This document shows, one piece after another, positions 1 to 12,600 of a DNA stretch of 64,000 nucleotides (positions within the stretch are counted from its first letter, which is position 1; every line of letters begins with the position of its first letter). The notes below the pieces were generated by a model that saw nothing but the letters and a program-made list of their open reading frames with translations, searched no databases and was not told where the DNA came from. This DNA is from Eucommia ulmoides (taxonomy: Eukaryota > Streptophyta > Magnoliopsida > Garryales > Eucommiaceae). The position numbers and the translations under genes are program-made. The stretch spans positions 25,927,077 through 25,991,076 of the forward strand of contig CM028338.1 in the NCBI GenBank assembly GCA_016647705.1, given 5' to 3'.

Positions 1-1079
1 AATGGAATTTAGAGAACTTACGTTGTTTTAATGGAAGGTTATTCTCCCTTCTTCTTCTTCTTCTTTATTTTATGTTTTTTCTTTTTTGATCTCTTTTTTG
101 CAGAGATTCTTAGACTTGTAGGAGACTAATTTCTAAAAAAAAAATTGCAAAATATTTCTAGAGAGAGAAAATATTATTGATAATGTACTCAAGAGTTTAC
201 AAGTAAGAACAAATGAATTAGCAAGTGAAAATAAAATGGGGACACCCCTATTTAGAGGAGATGAGATCCACGCCCTCTCCAGTGCGTGCGCATTGGTGGC
301 TGCACAGGTCCCCTTGACAACTAGTGGTAACATCTCTTGATAGGAGGCTACCCCCTATTTTGTAAATTACACACTTCTAGCCCCCTAATTTGAGAATTGA
401 GTGTAGATCTTGATTTCCCACCTAATAAAGTTATAAATTTTATGGAAAAGGCTTGGGAGACTCTCTAGGATGAAGGACACTCCACTTTTGGAATCCAAGA
501 CTCTATCTTATTCACGAAAGGTGCACATTAAGTGATTTTTGTGAAAACACTTTTTGTCTATTACATGCAATTTTTTTCTTCTTGAAATTGAAATGACAAA
601 AGTGAAATTAAACTATCCAAATCAATATTGGAAAGTTCAATTTCTAAAAATAAAAGATTTTTGGCCGTCAATTTGATGAAATGGACAAATAATACAATTT
701 TTTGCTAAAATAAAAAGTTGTTAGAATTGGTGAAATTTTTTAAATTTAAAGGGTGGGAAACAAAATTAGATATATTCAAAGTGATAAACATTTTTGGATT
801 TAGTTAATTTAGTCTCCAATTAACTTTTAAAAAATTTAATTTTAGTCCAAAACTTTATTTCTTTACCAAATTTTTTCAAATTGTCGATTTTTTCTATATT
901 TTCTTTTTCAAATCATTAAGTAAAAACTAACTACATGAATGAATTTGTCACTTTAAATATAGTTTAAAATTTGTCTAAATTTGCGCTTTAGAATCGACAT
1001 TTTTACAAAATGCAAAAACAGACGTAACAAAATGTGATGTGTACAAGGGTTAGGTTTTTTTTTACTCAACAGCTCAACG
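1..1079. other. AT-rich intergenic DNA
   Basis: No gene is supported here. There is a short CTT microsatellite near position 45. A GC-richer patch at about 230-350 gives a 66-codon minus-strand reading frame without recognisable homology; it could be old LTR sequence. The remainder is AT-rich sequence with many stops in all frames. Confidence 0.5.
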
Positions 1080-1625
1080 ATGAAGGTTCATCCGGCTCCT
1101 AAGAAGCGAAACATCACCTTCCGGCCACAACATCTCATCTACCCTCTCACAAGCGAACTCCCTCGCTTGTCTCCAGAAGAAGTTCCAACAACTTTCCTAC
1201 ATCTTCGCCAAAGTTCTCGAGCTCCCCTTTCACTCTGACGCCGACGTCGTGATTGAAGAAACCCCCGATTGCCTTCAATTCATCATCACCACCGACAATA
1301 TCGATGATAGAGAAGGTGTTGGTGCTCAAACGATCGAGATCTATCCGAGCTTTACGAAGATTGTTATTAGAGGAGGTGATGACCTTGATTTGTCCATAGA
1401 TCAAATCGAAGGTTTAGGGTCCTGGAGTTGACTCGTCTGGAGCTGGCTACTGCCGCGTACAACGACGACACGAAGAAATTGGATAGGAAAGAAAAAGGGG
1501 AAGCCATGGATTTGGTCGAAGAGAGAGAGAGAAGGGGTGAAGAGGAGTTCATGAAAGGAAAGAGGAGAGGGATAGAAAAAAAAAAAAAAAAAAGTAAAAA
1601 GAAAAAAAAAAATGAAAGGAAAAAA
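1080..1625 (+). pseudogene. HSP20-like (alpha-crystallin domain) protein pseudogene, possible retrocopy
   Basis: The ATG at 1080 opens a reading frame beginning MKVHPAPKKRNITF, which resembles the start of a small family of plant HSP20-like chaperones. The frame then slips near 1120. The next frame reads QKKFQQLSYIFAKVLELPF and then DADVVIEETPDC, and continues to about 1425. A second slip there moves the C-terminal piece TRLELATAAYNDDTKKL into the original frame. Two frameshifts in about 340 bases make a functional product unlikely. The coding block is much GC-richer than its surroundings and is followed by purine-rich sequence with long A runs (about 1578-1620). That would fit a reverse-transcribed copy with a poly(A) tail, but no target duplication was found. 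Family assignment rests on recalled similarity only. Confidence 0.55.
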
Positions 1626-2760
1626 ATTATAAAAAGACCAGAAAACCCTTTGAAAAAGTCATGCGTAATGCGCATGTCATTAATTCCGTCAATTAAACTA
1701 ACAGAAAGACCATTTAAAACTGATTATATATTTAGAAAGCTTAACTTGAAACGAAATAAACTTATTGGATTACATAAAAAAATGTCAATAACAAGAAAGT
1801 TTAAAAGGTAATTTATCCTTTGCATTATAAAATTGGATTGTTACAAAAATAATTTGCAGTTACAATATGAAATATTTCTATAATTTAGTTATATTTTAGG
1901 AAAATTCTTCCAAATGTCTCATCCTATAAAAATACCACTTTATGGAGTCCTGATTTTTTTACACATAAGATGAGACCTAAAAAGTGATTTTTGAAATCTT
2001 GAGACTTCTCAAAAAGTTTTCTATTTTATTAGAATTTAAATGCACCCTTAAAGAATACTATTTCTGCAGTGTTTGATTGTTTTTTATTAAAATAAAAATA
2101 GAAAAATAAATCTTTTTAAAATGAAAATATAACATGTTTGAAATGAAAATCACAAGTCTACAAACGGTAACTCTATTTATGATTTAATTAATATTACAAT
2201 CCCACAATTAATTTCCCAATCGACATGGATATTTTCATAAATTAAGCTCTTCTGTCTTATACCTACGTAGCCATTTAAGTGTAGAGAAAAATTTAATTAA
2301 CATATGATAATTGTTTGTTATACCGTAACATTTATATTCCTCTATTCATTATTTTGTTGTTGACATTGTTGCCGTAAAATAACATTTGCATCCTCCATTT
2401 ATTATATTGTTATTAACACTATTGCTAGATAACATCCCCTATTTATTACATTTCTATTGATGTAATGAAAGAATATGTATTTGAATTTATCTTAAATTAT
2501 AATTATGTAAGTCATGTTTTCTCAATATGTGCTTGAAGTAATGGCCCAAGTTAATTTTAATGGTATAAGTGGGGTTTTCTCTAATTTTTTCGACAATACA
2601 ATTATATAAAAAAATAATTCAATATTTAATTTGGTTTAGTATAATTTTTTGCCCACTTTCTTACACTAGTAACTAATTTTCAATTCCACTCTTTACCCCT
2701 TGCAATGCAATTTTCTTCTTATTTTCTACCGTCGGTAAATTTTCCCCTCCACCCCTTCTC
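1626..2760. other. AT-rich intergenic DNA
   Basis: I see no gene or repeat structure here. The stretch is AT-rich with short homopolymer runs and is closed on the right by the Tourist-type MITE. Confidence 0.5.
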
Positions 2761-2763
2761 TAA

Positions 2764-3191
2764 GGGTGCGTGTGTTTGGATGGAAAAAGGATGGAAAAAA
2801 AAATTGAAAAAGAAAATAGGATGTAAAATAAAAAAAAAAACAAAAACAAAAAGTGTGTTTGGCATGGAGAGAAAATATGAGGAAAAAAAAAAAGAAACAA
2901 AAATGCATAATTTCCATAACATATTTTTTTTTCCACTCCGATTTAGGTGAAAAATGAAAGAAAATATGGAGAATTTTTCAAGAAGAAAATAAAATAACAA
3001 TGATACAATTGATAATAGAATTTTTAATTTATTTTTGTAATATAAGAGGATAAAATAATAAATTAATTATTTTCTTTCTTTTTATTTTTCTTTCATAACC
3101 GAACTCCTCTAGGGAAAATAATTTTCCATTCACAATGAACAGAAATAGTATCCACTCATTTTTTTTCCATCCTCCCAACCAGAGGTACCCC
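2764..3191. mobile_element. Tourist-like (PIF/Harbinger) MITE
   Basis: The left end reads GGGTGCGTGTGTTTGGATGG. The reverse complement of the right end reads GGGGTACCTCTGGTTGGGAG, giving imperfect terminal inverted repeats with the GGG..TTTGG pattern typical of Tourist elements. Both ends are flanked by TAA (2761-2763 and 3192-3194), the 3-bp duplication expected for PIF/Harbinger insertion. The interior is A/G-rich on the left and T/C-rich on the right and has no transposase. At 428 bp it is in the usual MITE size range. Confidence 0.65.
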
Positions 3192-3436
3192 TAACGATTA
3201 CATGTGTAGAATACTTTGGCAGTTTGGCTCTGTATTTATTCTCATAAAACATTAAAAAACTAATTAGATTTATATTTAAAGTAGACAAAATTAAAACAAA
3301 AAATAAATAGATACGAAATCGCTAGTTTTCAAGTTTTCAAAGGTTATGGTTCATTATTTCATTTCTTCCAATACAAATAATAAATCTATTTTTATTAATA
3401 ATAATAAATCTATAGTCTTGCGTGTGTGGAAGGAGT

Positions 3437-3688
3437 TTATATCTTGGAAGCATCAGCAGTGGCGAGCCTGGTGAAAGCAATGGCAGCTTTGGAGCCTGAT
3501 GGACGTCCCAAATGCTTGCTGATGAACTCACCTGCCAATAACACCTTTTGAAGATCAATGTTGGTTGTCACACCGAGTCCGTTAAGCATATAAACAACAT
3601 CCTCGGTAGCAACATTTCCTGAAGCACCCTTCGCATATGGGCACCCGCCTAGGCCTGCTACAGATGAATCCACCGTCCCAATTCCCAT
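3437..3688 (-). CDS. HMGCL: HMGCL terminal coding exon (active-site cysteine)
   Basis: Acceptor ttttttgaacag is followed by [18 protein letters not shown], the HMG-CoA lyase signature with the catalytic Cys, and the metal-ligand Asn of GASGN. The exon ends at TADASKI and TAA (3437-3439). AATAAA-like hexamers on the minus strand near 3388-3410 could serve polyadenylation. An 8-kb intron separates it from exon 7. Confidence 0.94.
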   Translation of the reverse strand: MGIGTVDSSVAGLGGCPYAKGASGNVATEDVVYMLNGLGVTTNIDLQKVLLAGEFISKHLGRPSGSKAAIAFTRLATADASKI

Positions 3689-6600
3689 CTGTTCAAAAAA
3701 TGCATAATCAGCTACACACGCTTGATGCACATAAAACTGAATGCGGACATTAAAATATATCACCCTTTGGAGAAAGTTGTAGAGAAACAAAATCTAAAAA
3801 CAGAAGATTGTCAAGAAACATTCAGAGACAAAATTTTAAAGACAAAAATCTTGAGGTTAAGATTACAATGAAAAAAAATAAATTAGGCCCTGTTAAGTTG
3901 TCTTTGTACACAAATTTCATATCTTGAAAATCGGTAGAGAAAGTGTGCCAAATATCAATTTTTATTGAATTTTGGGGGTGCAGGTACAATCTCTAATACA
4001 ACTTCTATAATAAAATAGAAAAATCCTCTCATCTGCATCTCCAAATGGTCGACTCCCGCGCACTTGAGTAGCTTAATCACAGGGTGATCAATTATTATTT
4101 TCTTATATAAATAGAGAAAATTAATCGATCAAAAGTTTGGTGACAACCTAGAGCTTCAATAACTTAGCTTAATCCCGGTGTAGTAGAAATGATCTTTTCC
4201 GATTGGGCCAGAGAAGATTGACGAGTTTTGTATGTGAAATGATAAATCTCTTATGTAAATCTACAAGCTTAGCGTGTAGAGATTTACAATTTTTATCTTC
4301 GATTTGGACTTGAAGAATGCTGGGGCACTTGAAGTGAATGTCGGAAGGAGTTTTGTGTCCTCAGTCCAAGAGCTTCACTGTTTCTTCTTCTAAGACTTGT
4401 GTGTGTCTCCTCTATAGAGGTGGCGAGTGACCTATTAATCAATATTCTTCACTTGTGTAACTAGTAAGAAAATTCATTAATCAAGACACTCATTGCCATG
4501 TAATTGGAGATTTATTTTTTTCTCCAACGTGGGTCCCCCACCCCTTACAATTGGCACGATTTCATTTGTAATTTTCTTTATCCGTGTGTCAATTATTTAA
4601 TTGACACATGTTGTGTTTTTACTCGTTGGGACAGTCCAACTTAGACCACGGGGCATTTTCTATTAATTATCCACAATTTATTTTCAATTGATGATACTTG
4701 ATACTTGAAGATTGTTGCGATTTCTTTTTTGGTATCTACAGATGTGCCCACTTCCCGATTTGGTTAAGCGGATTTATTGTGAACCAAGCTTGAATTACCC
4801 CTTCGATTTTTTACTTTTTCTTTGTTTTTATTTTTTTTGAATTTTTTTAACGAAGGGTTAAATCCAATTAGCTGCTTTCCAAAGATTTATCTTGACGGTG
4901 TTGAATCCCACATCGCTTGTGTTACCTAATCCTCAACTATATATAGAGTCTAGGGTAATCCTCATCTTACAAGGTGTCTTCTAAGACTGAGTTAGGCCCA
5001 TTAAGTTTCTACAGACAACAACAATTGTCCTCGCCACTAATGGAAAGAAACTAGTTTTTCTTAAATCATGAGAATGTGAATGGTTTATGGGCAGGAGAAA
5101 TCAATGCGGCAGTCATAATTGGTTCTTGAACATCTTTATCAAGCTTGTGGCAGCAGTGTTCCCAGCAAGAGAAGTCCAAGGCATTCCTCTTTTTCTTTCG
5201 TTTGATGCCTCGTAGCAAAACCCTTATTATGCATTTCCTTCCAGTTGATGACTTTAAGAGTCCGAACCTCATCCACTAAGACAGAAGAAGGAAAAAACAA
5301 TTTCCTTGGACTTCATGCCTTTTTTTCATCTGCCATAAATCTCATTCTTCAAGTGCACGTAATATGACCTTCCTTTTGACAAATAAACCTATTCTACTTC
5401 ATAATTTTCACAAGACGGATACCCCATAAGTATTTTTCCTCCAATCAAATTCAGCAATGCAATTTCCATTTTTTTTCTTTTTGTTTTCATTACTTTCCTA
5501 AAATCAACTTTTTCTAGAGTTTCCGAAGCAACAAATGAAGAAAAATTGAGACAAGTCCAGTAGCACATAAAAACCATCATTCCCACTTGGTCTTTAATGG
5601 TCATTTATAGGCAAGCTGCCGAAGTCAAGAGCGTCAACCACTCATATACAGTGACCATATCCACTCGATGAAATTGAGCCATTAGAAGAGTTGGTGGGAT
5701 GTAGTGCTTAGTCTTGGTATGGATATCACCACCAATCAAACTCCAAGAAAGAGAATTGACGGCATGCTGGGGGAACACCACCACTAAATGGAGCATATAT
5801 AGAGAGAGAACGTTGTGGCATATTTCCGAAGTATAACCCGTGTCTAAATATTGCATACAAACATCTCTTTTGAGAATATTGTAATACCCGCAATTTTTAT
5901 TCATTATTGTAAGTATACATATTATTTGATATAGTATATTAATTTTCAAGCAATTTATAATTTTATATTAATTTATAGGTTAGATGTGTAATTTTTAAGA
6001 ATATTTTATATTTCATATTAACTTCTGGGTTAAAAGTAGGGTTAATGGCACTTTGCCTCATGTACCGAATTGCACTTTATACCCATGTGGTATTTTTGTA
6101 AGCACTTACACTCCATGTAGTTCAAACTAAAGTGTCACGATTACATTTTCCGTTAAAGTTAATGGCCAAACCTCAAAAAGTTAAAAATAAATCGCTTAAC
6201 ATTAATTGACATTTATACTTGGAGTCGAGTCGGGTCAGGTCAGATAATATTTGTTTGTCCTTTGCTATTTTTTTCCATTCCTTTATTATCTAGGGTCGGG
6301 ATGCGTATAAGGGTAAGTTTGACATTCCATCAAATGTATTATTTATTTAACCATTGCACTTCTCAACCGCAGCAGGATAAGTGCTGAGGAAAATACCACA
6401 AGAATATAAAACGCAATTCGGTGAAACCACAGGGGGATTTTCCCCTTCACTAGCACGCCCAAGAGTCTCTCCCATGGTCGATGTTCCTGTCACCGACCTG
6501 ACTCCACATGAAAAGATTTTCTCCATTATCGGTTCCTGCCAATAACATTACTGAGCATGAAGAATCTTCTCCATTGTCGACAATCCTACCACCGACATGA

Positions 6601-9600
6601 CTCCACATGAAATATCTTCTTAATTATCTATGTTCTAGCCACCGACATGATTCGGCATGGAGGATATTCATTGTTGATGTTTCCGTCGTCGACATGATGA
6701 CTTGGCATGGGGGATCACCTCCACTAACAATGTTCCTACTACCCGCATGACTCGATGCAGAGGATCTTTTCTATAGTCAATGTTCCCGCTACGAGCATGA
6801 CCAACAAGGAAGATATTCTCTACTATCGATGTTCCTATCACTAGAGTTATTAAAAGCTCCGCACCGAGGCGCAAAGGTTCCCTGAAGCCAGGCGCAAGGC
6901 AAGGAGCTAGCCTGAGCGAAGTAAGGCTCACAATATAAAAAATAATAATAAAACACTCAAAATGCAATTGTTATAAATGAAAAACACACTCATGTCAGCC
7001 AATAAATAAAAAATAACCAACTAATGTAGAGATTTTAGCATAAAATAAATAACTGAACATCAACTATAGCATACAAACTGAAATATTTAGAAACAAAAAT
7101 AACTTGAAATAATGAAAATGAAAACTGGAATGAAAAATGAAAAGAAAAAAGAAATGATTAAGGAAAAAAAAGGGATAAAGAAGAAGGAGTAAAAATGAAA
7201 AAGAAAACAAAAAAAATTGAAACAGAAATGAAGAAAAAGAAAAAGGGAAGAAATAGAAGCTCCAACAGAAGAAGCTAACCAGAAGTAGAGAAGAAGAAGC
7301 AGCATAGAGCCCAAGGTGCGCCTGGAGCCTTACGCTTCACAACCTAAGGCGCCCCCTAATGCAACCTCTGTGCCTTGACCTAAGCGAGGCGCAAAGCATG
7401 CGCTTGTACGAGCCTTGAGCCTAGGCACATGCCCAGGCGTGCTTTTTACAACTGTGACTATCACAGGTATGACTTGGCACAAAAGATCTTTTCCACTATC
7501 AATGTTCATGCCACCAACATGACTAGGCATGGAGAATATTTTTCGTTGTCGATGTTCCTGTCACTGGCATGACTCGGCATGGAGGATCTTCTCCAATGTT
7601 GATGTTCCTGCCACGAGGACACCTTATAACTTTCACGTGCTTTATGATTTTGATTTACTTTATCTGTTGCAAGTTATAGATAATTGACATGCATTTTGTA
7701 TCAAATTATCATAGAATTTCATTACGGTCTGCTTCAAGGATTCTAAATCGAAGAAATATGCTCTTATCGTCCTGAGTGATAAAAGCCAAACGATGAGGAG
7801 ATTTCACTTTCGATTGACGGCCCAGTGATTAAAAACTTGCCCCTGAGTGGAGTAAGTCTTCCAGCACTAGGCATCCCTGATTAGTCAAAAGAGTTGGTCA
7901 TCACACCTAGTAGCCCATCAAGGATGATCATTTTGCGTGGCTCTCATCATTCATGACAGTGATCGAAGCCTTATAAGTCATTTGGTGCTTATTATACTTC
8001 CAACCATTCATTGTCAAGAGAGAATAAAATCCCTCTGGTGTAATTTGGAGGGTGTTAGTCACAAGATCGTCTAAGTACGAGAGGAGTTGACTCAGTTGGT
8101 GCTACGAGAATAGGGGTTGATTGCACTAGTCTAGGGAACTGATGTCAAGCAAGCCAAGAGTGAAGAAGTCATTACATCTCCAAAAAAAAATGGCATTCCG
8201 AGCTAAGAGACTTTGTTGTGGCTTTCAATAAAGATGTTGCACTATGAAGAGAATGGCAAGCTTTCAGAGGAAAACTATATATATTGTGATTGAACTCGAA
8301 ATTTACAGTTTCGAGTAGCCTACAAACTCTTGTGAAGATCTTTAAAGAGAGATCAAGTCATAACGTAACTCAAGATTTTTTAAGTGACGTGCACAGTTTA
8401 TACTCGTGTAGACCAGGAGTATCTATTTGTTTACCATCTCAAACTTGGTGGAATGTTTTATCAATTTAACCATGTGCTAAACCATCAATGTTTTTTTTAC
8501 ATACAGTTTAAACTCTTGCCGACTTGGAGTGATGACCAATTTAGACTCTTGCGTCAAATAGTATATGGTTGACTATTTATGATAGTGTCTTAAAATCCGT
8601 CCATTGATCGGGTCAATCCTTATCTTTTGTGTAGGCATTGTTGATTCTTTTAAAGTTCGTAAAAAGTCAAATTTGTCCATCTTTCATTAGAAGTAAAACA
8701 ATATTTGAACTCCGACACTGTTGTTTTACGCCTTGAATGAACCTATCCTCCACAAGTTTGTTGACCTTTGCTTCGACTTTCAGTATCAAGTCATCTTTCG
8801 AAGGACTAAAGAAGACGAATGTCCCCATTCTAAGTACATCGTGCATAATAAGTAGTATACTTTACACCATCAGCACCCAGCGACATCGTAGGAGAAGCGA
8901 GTTGGATTTAAGTTATCAGAGACTTTAGATATTTATTTTCTCCCCATCATGATGGAATAATGGAAGAAAATTCTTGTGTCCAATGTGAAGGAGTAAAGGT
9001 AAACCCAGTATGCTTTGTCGCAATTCCCAGCTTGTACCCATATTTTATCATTAGGTTTGGGATCTTTTTTCAAAACACAATTAGATTCTTTTTTCAAAAC
9101 ACAATTAGATTCTTTAGGAGGATACACTGAGTCAAACTTATCAAGCTTATCAAGCTGTTGCGACACAAGATACTGCTTCAGCCATATCAAGTTTAACGAT
9201 CTTCAATCGAGTTCCATGATCAAGGCAAAGCAGTTCTCAACTAGGTGACTGATCAAACAATGGTACCTGCAATGGTTCAGGTCATTGAATTGATCGGCTT
9301 CTTTAGGATGTTTCATCTTGGCCATGCTTATTAGATTTCTTTTGAGAATATCTACTAGCATCTTGAAAATATCAAAGTCAATAAATGCATAACTTTTCTC
9401 TAGCATCTCCTTTTGAACCTTCTTTTTCTTCCTATCCTATTAAGGAGGGCTATGGTAGAATTTCCTAGTTATCTTACCTTTTCCATTAATTGATGTTTTG
9501 GCATAAGCAATTCTAATTTCCATAGATGTCTCAAAATCAACTTCAACAATCCTTTGTAGGAGTTTTAACTTTTCATTCTCATTGGGGGAGTCTTCGATGG

Positions 9601-12600
9601 GCATTATGTCGATTCAACTTCTAACGTGTGACTCTCTATGTCATGTGCTCATGTTGCCAACTCCACAAAAGTACTGGTCTTCATTCCCTGAAGAATGTAA
9701 CACAACTCCCAATGCACCCGTTGGATGGAAATATTAATTGTTGAAGCTTCACGCAATCTATCTATACAATAGAGATTCAAGTTCCTCTAATGATTGACGA
9801 AATCAACATGTGGCTCATCCTTCCACCGATGGGTATTTATTAACTCCATCATGCTAACGGTATAACAAGTGTTGTAGAAGCGGTTGTATAACTCATCTTC
9901 GAGTTTCTCCCATTTGTCTATCGAGCAAGTCTTTAGGTCCATGTACCAGTCAAATGCATTGCCCTTTAGTGAGTGCACGAAATGCTTCACCATATGGTCG
10001 TCGTAAGTTCCAGCCTCGTTGCAAGTTTCCAGGAAGTGTGCAACAAGTTGATGGGGATTCCTGTGCCTTCAAATTGTTGAAACTTCGGGGGAACAGAATT
10101 TATCTCCATCCTCAATAGGTCGATCCTTCGAGTATACAGTTTGGTATACTTGACGGACGGTTATGAACTTCCTTCAATCTTGTCTTTTATAATGTGTAGG
10201 ATAAATTCCTTTAATTGTTCTACCAAAATCAATCCATTGGCACTGAGTTGAAGATCTCTCTGAGGGTCTCTTGCAAGGTGGGCTCATCGATCTGTCTGGA
10301 GTTTGTTGAGGAGCCCCTTCATACGACCTATTAGTTGCACGATGACTTGACTCTTCTATGTTGGTTACCTTCCTTATCAATGTAGCCAGTTGAGCATCTT
10401 CGACTTCCAAGCATTTGCGAGGCATTCCACCATCTTGCTCACATTAACAATATGTTGCTCAAGGAAGTTGTATTTGTCATGACACGCATAACACTTGAGA
10501 AGTTGCAGTGTCAATCTTCCATTGACAGTGTTAATTTTGACTGGGGAGTTCCTCATGGAGGTGTAGACATAACCCGCTACTAGAATCCCCATCCTCAACA
10601 TGTTCCAGTGATTTACAACGCCAAACCGAATCATGAGGACTAAACTCCACATTCTTAGCAGTGACATTTTTGGGCCCTTACGAGGCATTTTATGAATTCT
10701 TGATACCCACTTTGGGAATGATTATCAATCTCGGGAGTAAACCCTGTCATTGGTGCAGTTTGAGCATAGACTTCTGCCCAAGTCCAGGTATTGATACGTG
10801 TTATCATGCAGTATCTTTGGGCTTCAAAACTTGGATCGGCCGCGAGCACAACACTAATATTGTTAAGATTCTTAGAACTTGGATTTAGCATTGCCAAGAG
10901 AGAGAAAATGGAAGGCTTCGCCATCGCTATGAGATATAAGATGAGAGGTGGAGATGTCCCAGTGGGCAGTGACAGAATTTGTACACAGATTTATCTTGAA
11001 AATAGAGACAAAAAAGTGTGTCAAATATCAAATTTTATTGAATTTTGGGGATGCATGTACAATCTCTAATACGATTTCTATCATAAAATAGAATAATCCA
11101 CTGATTCGTATCTCCAAATGGTTGACTTCCGAGGGGAGTAGCTTAATTCAGATGTGATTAATTAATCTTTTCTGATACAAACAGCGAAGATTAATCAGTC
11201 GAAACTTTGATGACGGCCGAGGGCTTCATTAGCTTGATCCCAATGTAGTAGAAATGAGCTTGATCCCAATGGAAGATGAAAGAAGATGAAGACAACCGCA
11301 AACAAAATTGGCAACAACTTTCGTCGTATTCACTATTTCGAGAACGATTCCTCTCGTCCGCCGGTTGTGGTGAGACAACGAATCGGGTCCTTTATGCATT
11401 CATCGCTTAACAAATTGAGCACTTAAAATTTCAAATTTAAATTCAGAACTTGAAAAGGTTTTCAGTGGTTAATAGTTTTATCAAACACCACCTTTAGTCT
11501 CAATAAAGAGTAATGTTATTTTGTACTCTTGACTGTTGGAGATGAAACTTTTTAAGAAAGACGTTAATCTCCAAATCCAACTTTGTAGGATACATGTACC
11601 CACATGTAACATTGATCAACAGAATGCTATGTTGATACTAAATGCACTTTGCACATAAAAAATGAGCAAATAAGGCAATAACAAGCAATGTGTATGTGGG
11701 TGATTCGATGGGAAGAGCAGTCATGTGTGATGGATAGATAGCTCACTTGGAGGGATACTAAAATATTTGGAAGAGCCTGCCCGTATGTGTCATGGAAGTG
11801 GACGGCCAGCTTCTCGATAGGAACAACGGCCATTACCTCTTGCAACATGGGGACAACAGTGCCTTTGCATAAAGAAAATGGAGGAAAAAAAAGTCAAGAG
11901 TACAAAAACAAAAGAAAATACACATGGTGGAATGAAAAAGAACAAATATAAACGTGTCAACTGACCAATATATAGATCCAGAGGGATTAATATTATTCAG
12001 TACTCGTAGCTGGAGCCAAAAATTCTCTATTCTAGAAGTTACTTAACTAATACTACTGAGGGTCACTAATTGAGTTTGGACATGTGGCTAACACCAATGA
12101 ACTCAAAAGAATGTCCAATTTATTTTTTTTTCTATTAAATAAAGTCTCAGGAATGATTTTATTTTAAACTAATTCAGGCATTCATATACGACCACATAAG
12201 AGAAGCAAAAGGTGTGTTTGATGAGGGTGCTGGATGAAAAATGCCAAGAAATAGCCTTCAGCAATATGTAGAATGGTGGTCAACTATGTTTTCTATTTAC
12301 ATTTTAGATAATGGAAGACAGATAAAGCAAAATAGAACTTAGTTCTCAGGCTGGTGAGTCTATAATATCAAGCATTATCTTCAGTTGCATAAGTTCAGTG
12401 AACGAGCTTTTAAATGTATATGAATTTGAATTCCCTTCTATGACTCCTACACCAACAGATGAAAATATATATGCTATTACTACAAAAAAATTGCTTCCAA
12501 AAAAAATGGGTAAGCAATTAGATTGAGATTGAGATTTCATTTTCATTTTTCAAATTATTTCTTATTTTTATTATGTTACACAGTTGTAAATAGTCTATAT

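Larger units (their letters stand above)
3689..11746 (-). other. HMGCL: last HMGCL intron, 8.1 kb, filled with transposon DNA
   Basis: The intron holds a degraded LTR retrotransposon on the same strand as the gene (LTR-like repeats near 3.9 and 11.0 kb, gag at 8.9-10.7 kb). It also holds a hAT MITE nested in a tandem repeat. Host intron sequence next to the splice sites is only a few hundred bases at either side. Confidence 0.7.

Noticed and set aside
2705-3000. Lys-rich and Phe-rich reading frames on opposite strands
   Set aside because: They are translations of the A/G-rich and T/C-rich interior of the Tourist-like MITE.
7087-7314. 75-codon Phe/Leu-rich frame that looks like a membrane protein
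   Set aside because: It is the low-complexity centre of the hAT MITE read on the T-rich strand.
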